64,000 nucleotides of DNA from Heliocidaris erythrogramma (Eukaryota > Echinodermata > Echinoidea > Camarodonta > Echinometridae), in the NCBI GenBank assembly GCA_025617745.1, contig CM046868.1:15938615-16002614 (forward strand). Reading direction: 5' to 3'. The position numbers and the translations under genes were made by a program. Under the pieces are notes generated by a model, which was not told the DNA's origin, did no database searches, and was given only the letters and a program-made list of their open reading frames with translations. This document shows, in pieces, positions 12,301 through 22,414 of the stretch; within the stretch, counting starts at the first letter, position 1, and each line of letters begins with the position of its first letter.

Positions 12301-15300
12301 CATTGATAATAGCCTACCTTTACAACAGATACGTCGCTTTGTTCTGATTGTATTACGATTGTTATTGGCCATGGGCCTAGATAATTGACGACCCATGAGT
12401 TCTAATAGCCATCCTGTAAAGCAGATTCCTCGCTTTGTTTTGGTATTGTTACGATTGTCTCCGTCCTTGACGTATATTTTTTATGAAGTATATTTTTTAT
12501 GAACAAATTAAGACCTTTTAAAAAATATATAAAACTAAACTTACATTTCAGAATATGTGACTTTATCTAATATATATTTGTCCTCTAAAAATCAATTACA
12601 AGTTAACGATGAAGGAAATTTTACTTGGGATGAAAAATATGTTCGTGTACACATAAAGTAATGGCAGCCCCCTTATTATTGCTAGCAGACGATAACTTGG
12701 CTGGAAAATAGTGATTTATATCTATATCCTGTGTTTTTACATGAAATTGCATGTATCAAATAAGAGGCATATACTACACCATTCAAAATAAGCTAATTCA
12801 TACGCTGAGGTTAATTTCCCTTTAATGCATTGCCTACTGGAACCGGGAGGGCCCTATATATAACTTATGGGGATAAATGATTTCAGTAGTGAACTATTTA
12901 AAAAACATGGCCTCAGTTATCTTACTTTAGTTTTCTCTAAATAGGTTTTTGGGCCATTTTCTCACCATTTTGCTTTGATGTCACATATTTTCTATTGCAT
13001 GGAAATTTTGTAGCCTATCAAAATGGGAGAATCTCATGCTGACATGGAAATGTGTTTCACAGCATAAAACCTTAAAACATGCCTTAAAATAAGCTGGGGT
13101 TTTCTCTTAATAAGTTTTTGGGCCAATTTCTCAACATTTTGCTGTGTTGTCACATATTTTCTATTGCATGGCAATTTTCTAGCCCATCAATATGGAGAAT
13201 CTCATGCTGACATGGAAATGTGTTTCGCAGTATGTAGCATGCCTTAAAATGAGCTGGGGTTTTCTCTTAATAGCTTTTGGGGCCATTTTCTCAACATTTT
13301 GCTTACAAACGTACTATGGACTAGCCATTTTGCTGCCATTAACTCTCTTATGTCTGGCAATTTTGTAGCCACTAAACATACAGAATTTCATGCCTACCTT
13401 GAGTTGGTCTGTCCCATACGGATGTTCCAACCATTCTGGTATCTTCACATTCTTGTTCTCCACATTGGCAAACAGCTGTAGGACTATCTCTGATAACTGA
13501 TCTAAGCTCTCTATTCAAACCAAGGAATGAAATTAACTGCTTATGTGACAACTGATTAGGGATAACAAAAATACAAATGTTGTAATATCTAAAATACATG
13601 TACTGGAATGACAGAAGGACACTGGAACAATCTTCCACAATTGTTACAAAAGGGGGAGGAAAATGAGTTATTGTAACAGATTCATGCTAGCAATGTTAGC
13701 AGGTGACTGAAAACTTAACGTAAGAAGAGTCTTTCATATCATATTTACAATTTTCAATATGAAAGGTAATACACATATAGTCAAGGGCATGGATGCACAT
13801 GAAACATTCATTGGTGACAGATGTATTCTAAATATTCAATTTTCACATATGATTTCTATGCATGTGCTCTACCCTCATACATGTAAGTTAATCCGAAAAA
13901 AATGAAAATAAGGAAATCTTTTTTTTTGGTAAGAAATATTTCTTAGTCACATTAACACTTTTCAACAGGCAAGTATGGATTATGTATCGATCATAGCCCA
14001 GGGTTAGGGCATGGACATGATCTAATATCACTCACCTCTACCAAGTACAGCTAAGCCCATGATGTTGGATGAATAGAAATCTGCATGGAATTTGAGAAGC
14101 TCCTTCCTGACATCAATGCCTTTATCCAGAGGTATTGTTGCTAATGTCTCCTTGTTGCCTGTCAAGATTAACAGAGAAAGCACGAGATACAGAGTGATGG
14201 TTGATCATTACAAGGTAATGGCCTTTATTCAAAAAATCCACATTCCTTGTTAATCTTCCCATCTACATGTCTTAAAGGTGTGCCCCACCCCCACGCCTCC
14301 CCCCCCCCCCCAAAAAAAAAAAGTGAGAAAAGTGCCCACATCTGCCTTTTATCTAAGTTTACCCACAACCCTTCATATAAAGTTGTGTTTTGGTTAAATT
14401 TTTCGTGGTTAGATATTGTGAAAAATGTATGTCACTGTCCTTCAATGACGAAAATGTTTTCAACTCCCATGGCCTGACATGATTAATGATACAATTTCTT
14501 CTCTCACCTGTGTTGAATTTGCTAAAAGGATGAGATGGGATGACAGTTGCCTTGTCCAGCTGAAACATCCTCCAGGAATCCGCTTTGAGGTTCTTGTCAT
14601 TCTCTGAGTCCACTGCGTTGACCTCCCTATCTTGTGCGTCTTGGTTGAACAGTGGACAGTGAAAGAACTGGGCAAACCTGAACAAACAGAGTTGAACAGT
14701 TGATTACAGTTATCTCTATTTTCATGTGCATGCATTGAAAAATAAACATGATATACACAGTATTTTAAGATATGCACATGTGGGACTATAGAGCAAGTTT
14801 TTCAAAAAGATTGGTAAGAATCCGCTTGAAGATTCTTGTCATTCTCAGAGTCCACTGCACTGACCTCCTCATCTTGTGAGTCTTGGTTGAACAGTGGACA
14901 ATGACAGATCTGGGTAAACATTAAGGGGGACCAGTAGACTGACAGCCCACGCAAAATTGCGAGGATGATAATTTACTCCTGATAATTCTGGATATGTATC
15001 ATTATGTACATACACGAGAAACAAACTTATACTGTACATATATATGGTGTTATTTTGGCAATGGTTTCTTTTTCACAAATTTCACAAATTGATGTAGGTC
15101 ACGAATCCAACTACACATGAAAATGAGCTGGCAATGAACATATTGAAATGTATTGTAAGTATCATGGGTTAATTATCATGAAAAGAACAACTTGCGAAAA
15201 TGTCTGGGTCCGTCATCTGAAAAAAGTCTCATTATGCGAAGATATTGGCTTATGCAGTATATGCAGAAATGGGACTACAAATACTGCTGATAAATATAAC

Positions 15301-18300
15301 ATTTCAAGAGGTAAAATCATTTCAAAAGTCATCCTCATTTCGTAACTTCTAAGGGAACGGTTTTTCCAAAAACAAAGCTCAAACACAAATTTTGTTGTTG
15401 TTGGTGTTGGAGGGAGGCTTTCCCAAAACCAAACTATCCTTTGAGACATTCTAAAGACAACATAAACAACAAACATTTTACTATGTATTTGCCTGATAAT
15501 GTATTATGTAGTATGACTATCATTAGAGAAAGAATGCAATATATTGTATTTAACATTGCATACTTGTGTTCCTCACATTACAATTCAATATAGTATATAG
15601 TCACATTCTCACCTGTCAAGGGCTCCCTCTAGATGCTCGTGGGAGATATCGAAGTAGAAGTTGGTGTGTTCACCGCTGGTGTATGCATTAGCAAACCCTC
15701 CATGCTCATTTAAGAACTAGAAAGGCAGAAGGAGTAAAATAGGAATGAAAAAGTCAGTCCCAAACATAGGACAAACATGAAAACGTCAGGCAACATTCTT
15801 AACACAACGCAGAAGTGTGCCTGACGTACGACATACATGACGGAGCCAGAAAGGCGTTATTTCATATACTTTAACACAGAGTTAACGCCCTTCTGGATCT
15901 CAACAGACGATTTATGGTGTTATTTACCCAGGGTAGCCTCATCACTCGTAATACTGGGGAGTGTTTCATCAAGTGTTTTGTCAATGATTTTTACCGACAA
16001 ATTTGCTCTCAGCTAATCAGATGCAAGGATTTCAGTAGCTTATAACAGTTCCTGAGGGTCCTGCAATTATTATCACCCCAGCATTGCAAGGTACACATAT
16101 AATAAATTTGGGTTGAGAGGTACAAATGTGGGTGAAACACTTTCCGTATGGATGCAAGCACTGAGCAAGGATCAAACCTGGGGAGCGTTTCATCAAGCGT
16201 TTTGTCAGTGATTTTTACCGACAACTGTTATACGCTACTGATATCCTTGCATCTGATTGGCTGAGAGTAAATTTGTCAGTAAAAATCACTGACAAAACAC
16301 TTGATGAAACGCTCCCCAGAAGCTCTCATATGAGAGTCAAGAGCCTTCACCAATATACCACGGTGCTTCCACATGTTGTAACTTCTAATAAATCAATATA
16401 TTTTTTGAAAGGCACATTCCATGCCAACTAGACCAACTCTTTGATACTGCAAACATGTCTTTTTTTTAACTGACAAAATGTTAATGCAATAAGAAAGGAC
16501 TTGTCTAACTCACCTGGGTGTAAGCATTTTCAGATGGATACTGTGTAAAACAAGAACAGAAAGGTTCATCAATCATCTTATTTCATCAGGGTGAAAAAAA
16601 ACAAGAACATCTATAACAACAACAAAAAAGTTACATGAAGAACAACTTTCTTTAACACGTGGCTTTAATAATTTGCTCTAATTCTTCATCATACAGAAGA
16701 GTCAAAGCCTCTTCAGATGGTTGGGCCCTAACACAAAATTGCAGTATATATAAACTAAAGCAGTTAACTTACACAAGCTTTTCTTATGATGATAAAAACA
16801 TACCTTCTCAGTACCAAGAAACAACATGTGCTCTAGAAAATGAGCAAGACCAGGAATCTCCCATGGATCTGACAAAGAACCTGCAATCAAATATAAGGGG
16901 GAGAGGGGGCAGATGGGGAGGGGGGGGGGGGGACAAAAATAACTTGTAAATCATTTTCTCTTTATGCCTCAGCTATAAATGTCAATTTTCAAGCAAATTA
17001 ACTTCTGAAGCACATTTCTAGGGCTAGTATGCATTTCCTTTAACTAAATCATTCTTAAATGACATGAATTTACTTAGACACCTCTGTTAGTTTTGTTACT
17101 TTTGTGCATAAAAACAGGATACAGAAGAACCTTATAACATATGTATACATGTGCCACACTCCACCCAGGTGAAGTAAATGAGCACCTCATCATGGTCGCT
17201 CGGCTAAAGCCGGGGTAATAGTATGATTGCAGGGCCCTCAGGGAGAACAGTATATAATACTGATGAGGCTATCCTGGGTAAACAAGACATATTATTATTA
17301 TTATTATTTCCTAGGACCAAGGAAATTACCGTGACATACTGAAGTCTTGTTCTATCAGGACTAAACCAAACTAGATACAAAGAGCTGGGACTGTCAAATT
17401 ATAACAAGAGAATGTTACAGGGCAAGTCCACGGTACATGTATGTCCTATATGTTTCCAAGTATTATGGAATTGTATCATGGAATTGTATCATGACATTTC
17501 GAACATAGATTGACATAAAAATATCTGTGTCATCCAAGCTCTCGGAGGGAGGGCTATCAACTTGATACAATCATCAGATTACTAATATCTTAGATGTGGT
17601 CAGTAACGGATGGGAAGAATAATTTTGGACTTGTCTCAAAACACTTCTATTCATAATGAGGTTTATATTCTGTATGAGAAGTGTGAAGACCTTCCAGTCA
17701 TACATACCAACATGAACATCGAGAGCAGCTGCAGACTTTTCTGTTGTAGGATCACTGATGAGGAGGATCTTCATACCATTGTCAAGTTGAAGACCTCGGT
17801 AAAGCCTGTTGTCTTCAGCAGACTTGACAATGTTCTCATGCTGCTTGGCAATGGCTGGGTTCACTGGGGCCGTCATTGTGGCAGAGGTCTGATACGAAGC
17901 CAAGGAGCTGCAGAAATGAAGGAAAAATGTTTAAAAACAGAACATTTCTGTTAATGCTTATACTTTATAATTTTATGCCTCCAGTGCAGTTTACTGGTAT
18001 TTCTGTTATAGACAGGACCATCATACATGCTGGCCAGACGTCCTCATTGTACAATTCCGCAGATTCCCAGCCCACATGCACTGCCGGCAAGTAAGAAGGC
18101 CTTGCCTAACATATAGACCATACCAAGTAATCGTGGACGTATTGACCACTAAGAATAAACAATGATTTTTTTTCCCCCAACACATTTTGTTTTTATTCCA
18201 CCAATGGTTAGTTTTGGCCACAAAACACTTGGTATCACGCGCGCGCACATCGATCTCTAAGATCACACACACACGAAAAATCAAGTGTTACGTTTGCATG

Positions 18301-21135
18301 ACAGTGACCAAGTTCTGTTGAGATGTCGAGGAAACCAAGAATGTACACAATGATTCTGATACACCACTTTGCAAGAACTGACAGGAAATTACAGATTTAA
18401 TTTATTGGATTTCGCTGACATGTCATGCATGTTGGTGTCGGTATTCAGGTATTTATAAATCAAATGCCAATTTTGAGTGAATATTGGGAAAATTTGTGCA
18501 AGGCCAATCAATGGTGTTTGAAGTTGAGAGTGTTGAGTAGGGGTGGGAGTTTCGGGTATTTTTTCAATTCGGGAACCCGACGATTTTTCGGGCGGGTTCC
18601 CGGTTACCCGAAAATCATATAACACAAATTACAAGCTTATATTTACCCCTAAGAAGCTATTAACACTGGGAAAAACTCGAAAGCGCATCTTTGCAGTGGG
18701 GCGCTACATGGATTTTTACATGTAGATATTGAATGGCTGGTCGACGTTATCTACATACATGAGTAATCATTAAATACTTATTTTCGGGAAACGGGCATAT
18801 AATATTTTGACCCGGGACCCGATGCTCTCGGGCGGGACTCGGGTACCCGGTTTTTAGTCCCAGCACTAGTGTTGAGGTGTTTGACGATGTCCAAGTGTGC
18901 ACACAAAGTATAGTAACTCTGAGGTCTAACATCGATTTTAGTGATAGTGAATCATACATATGACATTAACTGCGCGAGTCAATTATCATTTCCGGAATTC
19001 CATTCAAACTTTGAAGCGCTAGGCCCTAGCCTATTACTAGATAGCAGAGGAACTTTCAGCGGTGCAGAGGTCCACCATGCACTGCAAGGTTATTTATAAA
19101 TAACCTCACATATGCGTGAGTGGGTCAGTCGTGCAATATTGTCACACTATTTGTACTAATAATAGCTCGATAAATAGACCGAAAAATTAGACTATTTCGT
19201 TCGGGGATATGCTCCGCTGAGACTACGTCTGGCTTCGCGGAATCCCTCTCCTACATAGATCGAAGTCTGCCCCAGCCACTCCCGTTGGGGTCCATCGCTA
19301 TGTGCTTTCCTGTGGTGCTACAATATTCAGCTCATCGCGGAGGAGCTTTACACCCTTGTGCATTACTTTTGCTTTGACCAAAGTTTGATTAAAATATTAC
19401 AAATACCACATCACATAAAATCACCAGCTCTACTCATACTTACATGGAAATTAAAAAAACTTGCAATCGGAGTGAATACGTACGTTTTCAATATTTCTTT
19501 GGCAAAAAAATGCGATAGAAATGTCACAAATGATCTTTTCTCAGTGCTGGTCTCTCAAAAACCTGATTGCCAATCACCATTCAGCTATTTAATTTGTCTA
19601 TGGAGAAAAGATCGTTCGCGATTTTTTTTCATCAGAATATATTCAAATCGTAAAATTTATCCTCCTTCACGCAAATTTATGATTTTCTATTTTCTATTGT
19701 GAGATTATTTTCGTGGTATTTGCAATATTTCTACCGAAATACGATGAAACAACAAACTTATCAGCTTTGACTGCATTGAGTCGGAAGCTCCGCAGCGAAG
19801 TTGGGACCTACACATGCGTACACCCGCGCGTACGTTCACTACATTAGTTTTCCGTTCCCCTCGATTCATTTGCGATAACCCCGCTGACAACAAGTCAAAA
19901 CGAGGTTAATTTTTGGAATAAATTTGGATTATTTCAAAATTCTGGTGAGTGCACTATATTTAGTATACATTAGTTTTACTATATAAGTTAATTTATGTTG
20001 ATCTACGACTTCTATTAGTAATGCCTGTAGCGTGAGGTACCTCATACTTTTGGCCATAGACGATAGACCTACTACTAGTGGGTTACAGCCCGCGGATAGC
20101 CAGGATTGGCTTCGTGAATGTAAAAAAAAAAAAAATTGGCTATACGCCTTCTACATCACGAAGCCAGGCGTTCTTACCCAGCAATCTAACTGCGCACGGG
20201 TTAGCAGGACTGGAAAATGCCCTGAAATATCACTTTTCGGATAACTCTCGCGACCGACAGCTCCTTCACCACAGCGTATCCTCCTAGGAAAACGTTTAGA
20301 ATTAGAATGTCTTTTTGATCGTACGTATTTTTACCAAAAAATCCAAAAAAGATCGTAAGAAATTTCCGAAAACTCGCCAGTGTTTGTGTGTATCCATTGT
20401 CATGCCTTATCTGCATGACAAGAGGAGGCATGGATACACACAAACACTGGCGAGTTTTCGGAAATTTCTTACGATCTTTTTTGGATTTTTTGGTAAAAAT
20501 ACGTACGATCAAAAAGACATTCTAATTCTAAACGTTTTCCTAGGAGGATACGCTGTGGTGAAGGAGCTGTCGGTCGCGAGAGTTATCCGAAAAGTGATAT
20601 TTCAGGGCATTTTCCAGTCCTGCTAACCCGTGCGCAGTTAGATTGCTGGGTAAGAACGCCTGGCTTCGTGATGTAGAAGGCGTATAGCCATTTTTTTTTT
20701 TTTTTTACATTCACTAAGCCAATCCTGGCTACCCGCGGAGGGGTACTCGACTACGGTGGGAGGCTTCTGTTTGTCTTGGAGGAGAGCCTCGAAAGTCAAA
20801 AAATGTTATAAAACTCCTCCAAACAGACGGATTTTCCTGTCTACCATGTCTACTCAACAATACACTACACCACAGCAGCATGCTCAGTCACACTAGTTAT
20901 AGTTGCACTAACACTCTGTCAGACTTTTATAGCGGGCACGTATCAGTTTCTTGGCCGGTTCTGGCCGGGTGGAGTTGAGCTCCACCGCTAACTGGTTGGA
21001 TGGTCCAGTGATCAGTGAAGAATGGGCATTTTCATTATTTACATATAAAAATCGAAGAATAGTACATTGAACGCACCTTTCTAACGATGGTTTTGCCGAT
21101 CTAAAACCTCTGTATAATGTCTGGATACGAAACAT
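3271..21135 (-). CDS. IDE: insulin-degrading enzyme, 5' two-thirds of gene (16 exons)
   Basis: This M16A zinc metallopeptidase cleaves insulin, amyloid-beta and other short peptides inside a closed chamber, mostly in cytosol and mitochondria. Sixteen exons, all GT-AG with compatible phases, join to 1,971 nt (657 codons); the family is about 1,020 residues, so the C-terminal third lies off the left edge. Visible features are a basic leader (residues 1-19), the inverted zinc motif HFLEH (H100, E103, H104), the third ligand E181 in VDSE, the exosite stretch [11 protein letters not shown], and LWFKQDD near the inter-domain region. Residue 102 is Leu where human IDE has Cys110. The exon pattern and [10 protein letters not shown] favour IDE over nardilysin. 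Three exons have partial tandem copies in adjacent introns (5.8-6.05, 8.64-8.75 and 14.81-14.92 kb). Confidence 0.95.
4122..4266 (-). CDS. IDE: IDE exon 15: [12 protein letters not shown]...TIYGLE
   Basis: Residues 572-620. [16 protein letters not shown] and [17 protein letters not shown] match human AYVDPLHCNMAYLY and [17 protein letters not shown]. Acceptor TACAG, donor GTAGGT. Confidence 0.95.
5096..5214. mobile_element. short TTAA MITE, copy 1
   Basis: It begins TTAAAGGGAATCTTGAG and ends near AAGGATTGCTTTTCAAATG. It aligns over its length with 10792-10909, sharing CTTTCTCATTCCTTTTATG and ACATCATAGTAGAAA. Ends resemble the other AGGG-type TTAA elements here. Non-coding. Confidence 0.55.
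5521..5726 (-). CDS. IDE: IDE exon 14: [10 protein letters not shown]...LWFKQDD
   Basis: Residues 504-571. [19 protein letters not shown] continues to [13 protein letters not shown] and [17 protein letters not shown], all strongly IDE. Its acceptor-side border is tandemly repeated twice in the upstream intron (5844-6050). Confidence 0.96.
5844..6050 (-). pseudogene. two partial tandem copies of the IDE exon 14 border
   Basis: Two further copies of the exon 14 acceptor-side segment follow at a spacing of about 152 bp. The nearer (about 5844-5904) keeps the CTGCAG acceptor but the codon for W in GWKEAGL is a stop. The farther (about 5996-6045) keeps an open frame ([14 protein letters not shown]) but has lost the acceptor AG. 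Neither should be spliced productively. Confidence 0.8.
6291..6500 (-). mobile_element. SINE with 7SL-like head, copy 1
   Basis: Read on the minus strand it starts CTGGGCGTTGTGGCGTGGCC, then TGTAATCCAGCTA, a pol III B-box-like GGTTCGAGACTGAG, and ends in a long CA run (GT on plus). Other copies lie at 63752-63940 and, headless, at 39914-40085 and 40795-40966. The head resembles the 5' end of 7SL RNA; see the finding. Confidence 0.75.
7055..7243. mobile_element. palindromic MITE, family GGCCCRTATTCTGA, copy 1
   Basis: It opens TGGCCCATATTCTGAACTCC and closes with the diverged complement CTGGAGTTTGGACTATGGGT, with GTTTAA/TTAAAC words between. Same family as 31931-32247. Confidence 0.65.
7265..7367 (-). 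CDS. IDE: IDE exon 13: [19 protein letters not shown]
   Basis: Residues 469-503, matching human [21 protein letters not shown]. Donor GTAAAT. A palindromic MITE (7055-7243) abuts the intron side. Confidence 0.95.
7990..8093 (-). CDS. IDE: IDE exon 12: [20 protein letters not shown]
   Basis: Residues 435-468, ending ERLTPENVR across the splice. It matches human YYPLEEVLTAEYLLEEFRPD and LDKLRPENVR. Confidence 0.94.
8640..8745 (-). pseudogene. decayed partial copy of IDE exon 11 3' end
   Basis: The segment repeats TTTAGATT..AGGATAAAGA and TCACCAAAGC of exon 11 plus flanking intron words (TATCCAAGCT). About 13 bp of coding sequence are missing, which shifts the frame and leads to a stop. A tandem partial exon duplication, not a functional exon. 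Confidence 0.7.
8870..9042 (-). CDS. IDE: IDE exon 11: [13 protein letters not shown]...AAHLLH
   Basis: Residues 377-434. [15 protein letters not shown] matches human [15 protein letters not shown]. It ends on an intact codon before donor GTATGA. A partial decayed copy lies at 8640-8745. Confidence 0.95.
10528..10693 (-). CDS. IDE: IDE exon 10: exosite [11 protein letters not shown]
   Basis: Residues 322-376. [20 protein letters not shown] is the exosite that holds substrate N-termini in IDE structures, followed by GWVNTL and [13 protein letters not shown]. Donor GTAAGA. Confidence 0.96.
10792..10909. mobile_element. short TTAA MITE, copy 2
   Basis: It begins CTTAAGGAGAAGGTTGAGTT and ends AAGGATTGCCCTTTAAATG. 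Full-length partner of 5096-5214, with TTAA at both ends. Lies about 100 bp upstream of IDE exon 10. Confidence 0.6.
11747..11836 (-). CDS. IDE: IDE exon 9: [19 protein letters not shown]
   Basis: Thirty residues (292-321) in phase 0, matching human [24 protein letters not shown]. Acceptor TGTAG, donor GTAGCA. Confidence 0.95.
12196..12821. mobile_element. Kolobok-like MITE with TTAA target duplication (626 bp)
   Basis: TTAA flanks both ends (12192-12195 and 12822-12825). Terminal repeats are AGGACAAGTAACCCC and, from the other end, AGGGAAATTAACC. Internally it shares the words GGCTGCCATTTT/AATGGCAGCCCCC and TGCTAGCAGACGAT with the larger element at 42406-43307, so they are one family. Confidence 0.75.
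12928..13395 (+). repeat. tandem repeat, about 165-bp unit, nearly three copies
   Basis: Units start near 12930, 13098 and 13260 with GTTTTCTCTTAATAAGTTTT-like sequence and share CACATATTTTCTATTGCATGG and CTCATGCTGACATGG. The last unit is partial and diverges next to the donor of IDE exon 8. Confidence 0.75.
13398..13510 (-). CDS. IDE: IDE exon 8: [17 protein letters not shown]
   Basis: Residues 254-291, ending HPYGTDQLK before donor GTAGGC. It matches human [22 protein letters not shown]. A three-unit tandem repeat occupies the intron directly 3' of it (12928-13395). Confidence 0.93.
14036..14158 (-). CDS. IDE: IDE exon 7: [18 protein letters not shown]
   Basis: Residues 213-253. It matches human GIDVRQELLKFHSAYYSSN and LGRE in order. 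The acceptor ACAG splits the Gly codon of TGNKETL with exon 6. Confidence 0.94.
14508..14677 (-). CDS. IDE: IDE exon 6: third zinc ligand
   Basis: Residues 156-212. [10 protein letters not shown] leads to [14 protein letters not shown], where the Glu of VDSE (E181, human E189) is the third zinc ligand. A partial diverged copy lies just upstream at 14811-14919. Confidence 0.95.
14811..14919 (-). pseudogene. partial tandem copy of IDE exon 6
   Basis: It encodes in one open frame [19 protein letters not shown] then [10 protein letters not shown], paralleling exon 6 [10 protein letters not shown]...[10 protein letters not shown]. The zinc-ligand Glu is kept but the preceding Arg is Glu. The acceptor position reads AATG, not AG, and no donor follows, so splicing is unlikely. 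A relic or failed exon duplication. Confidence 0.8.
15613..15716 (-). CDS. IDE: IDE exon 5: FLNEHGG...EGALDR
   Basis: Residues 122-155. It contains [20 protein letters not shown], diagnostic of IDE rather than nardilysin at this position. Borders are CTAG acceptor and GTGAGA donor. Confidence 0.95.
15957..16050. mobile_element. half copy of TTTCATCAAGYGTTTTGTCA palindromic MITE
   Basis: It carries GGGGAGTGTTTCATCAAGTG through GCTTATAACAGTT, then stops where full copies continue into the opposite arm. Same family as 16180-16317, 22415-22537 and, more distantly, 28372-28523. Confidence 0.7.
16180..16317. mobile_element. palindromic MITE, full copy (138 bp)
   Basis: The ends GGGGAGCGTTTCATCAAGCG and its complement enclose TGTTATACGCTACTGATATCC and TCTGATTGGCTGAGAG. 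Non-coding. Confidence 0.75.
16514..16540 (-). CDS. IDE: IDE exon 4: 27-bp micro-exon YPSENAYTQ
   Basis: Nine residues in phase 0, flanked by ACAG and GTGAGT. They align with human YPKENEYSQ immediately after the zinc motif. Confidence 0.93.
16804..16880 (-). CDS. IDE: IDE exon 3: zinc-binding HFLEH
   Basis: Residues 87-112. It contains [16 protein letters not shown] with the inverted HxxEH zinc motif: two His ligands and the catalytic Glu. Leu replaces the Cys usual in IDE (HFCEH), as in nardilysin and pitrilysin. Confidence 0.95.
17708..17907 (-). CDS. IDE: IDE exon 2: N-terminal M16 domain start
   Basis: Residues 20-86. The acceptor CTGCAG precedes the exon and the donor GTATGT follows it. 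It encodes [31 protein letters not shown] and ALDVHVG, closely matching the IDE N-domain. An internal Met in MTAPVNPAI aligns with human Met42 and could start a cytosolic form. Confidence 0.95.
18538..18868. mobile_element. hAT-type MITE with 8-bp target duplication (331 bp)
   Basis: The 8-bp duplication GTGTTGAG lies on both sides (18530-18537 and 18869-18876). Ends are TAGGGGTGGGA and TCCCAGCACTA, imperfect inverted repeats of the TAGnGnTGGGA type known in hAT elements. The interior is rich in CGGGTACCCG-like words. No transposase. It lies in IDE intron 1. Confidence 0.85.
20090..20738. repeat. long near-perfect inverted repeat (hairpin), about 307-bp arms
   Basis: The arms run from CCGCGG at 20090 to about 20396, and from about 20431 to the matching CCGCGG at 20738. 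They mirror each other almost base for base, including A14/T runs and CAGCTCCTTCACCACAGCG. The 34-nt spacer holds its own small stem (TTGTCATG against CATGACAA). Mirror-image ORFs on the two strands are a by-product. It lies in IDE intron 1, and its RNA would form a very stable hairpin. Confidence 0.95.
21077..21135 (-). CDS. IDE: IDE exon 1: predicted mitochondrial leader
   Basis: ATG opens [19 protein letters not shown] and then a donor GTGCGT. The peptide is basic, lacks acidic residues until its end and looks like a mitochondrial presequence. It ends two bases into a codon, exactly what exon 2 (starting with one base) needs, giving Ser at the junction. Human IDE likewise has an upstream leader Met and an internal Met. 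Assignment rests on phase, strand and composition; a transcript would settle it. Confidence 0.7.
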
Positions 21136-21619
21136 CTAGTTCTTAACTCACAAATGACACCTTTTGCTCACGAATTCGGATTGGAGAAAGCCACAATCTG
21201 TTGAGTAATTTGTAGTTTAGGTTCAATAACCAGTCGTTTTGTATAACTTGCTTTAATATAAAAATTCATGAGTTGAGAAGTTTGTTTATTTGGACCATGT
21301 TTTGTGACATGAGGACAGGGCTTTCAAAAATTTATATTATTCTATCACTGATGCATTGATAGTCCAGTTGATTAGAAATGTGTGTTTTTTTTTCATCAAA
21401 GAAACTCTTTGGTGGTTGACACGCATGGTTTTTATAATAATATTTTTGTATAATTCATGCATAGGCTGTTGACTTGTGTACATGTATATCAATTTGGATT
21501 TCTAACCTTAATTCAATTGAGTCAGGTATTTTAAGTCTTTATTTTTTAGTTTTGGGGACAAAGTTTACAAATTAAAGCACCAAACTTTGCAGTTGTACTT
21601 GTTTATAGCTTCATTTTTT

Positions 21620-22015
21620 TTCCCCACATGACCCTCTCCCATTTGTCGTACACAAATATACGATATAATTAATTTGCTTTCTTTTCTGAAGCGCCTTTAC
21701 CCTCAGGGCAGTACTCAAAAAATATTGTTGATTGCATATGGTTTAGGTCCTCGTGAAATAAAATGATCCTACTAAGTAATACATTTTGAAGGAAAAAAAT
21801 GACATTAGCGAATAGTCATTTTGTGTGTTGGAGCAAATGGGGGAGTTGTCTGCCACTAGATCACAGTGACATTACCTATTCAGCCGATTTGAAATTCCCA
21901 TATGTATAGTGATTACAACTTAAGTAACAATTCATAACTTTCTTATTGCTTGTCCCATTTCATTAAACCTTCCACCAATCTGCATTTCAGATTTTCCCTC
22001 TTTCTTTCAGAACAA
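21620..22015. mobile_element. partial, inverted relative of the 2664-3199 MITE
   Basis: It contains the reverse complement of several blocks of that element: GGGCAGTACTCAAAA, the TTTGTAATCACTATACAT-like block and CACCAATCTGC. No clean terminal repeats or TTAA pair, so treated as a truncated copy. Confidence 0.55.
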
Positions 22016-22414
22016 CATAAAAAAGAACACACGAAAGCTTGAGCGAAATCCGATAAGAAATACAAAAGTTATGAATTTTTTAAGTTGTAATCAATCAAAC
22101 ACAAATTGGCATCTTGGTTGCATACCTTGCGAGCTCCTCTTCCATTCCCCCGTACTGAAAATAATCATAAATGTCCATTTTTTTCTAGAGAAAAAATGTA
22201 ATCACGCATGCAACCGAGATATAACTCGATGCATCATGTAGAGCTGTCACAAAGCTATCATTTGAAAGAACATATTCTCTCTCTCTCTCTCTCCATATCT
22301 TTCTCTAATTTTATTTATTTTTTCGGGGGGGGGGGGGGGGGGGGAGGGGTTGGTATATAGTAATATGGAGATCAAGAATTGTATCTGCCAGGATCAAGTA
22401 AGCAGATTTATCCT

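Noticed and set aside
16804-16880. Possibility that the M16 gene is nardilysin
   Set aside because: HFLEH is nardilysin-like, but there is no acidic insertion and [21 protein letters not shown] and LWFKQDD follow IDE.
20201-20626. Two 103-codon frames with almost the same protein on opposite strands
   Set aside because: They arise from the perfect inverted repeat; no domain and no relatives recognised.
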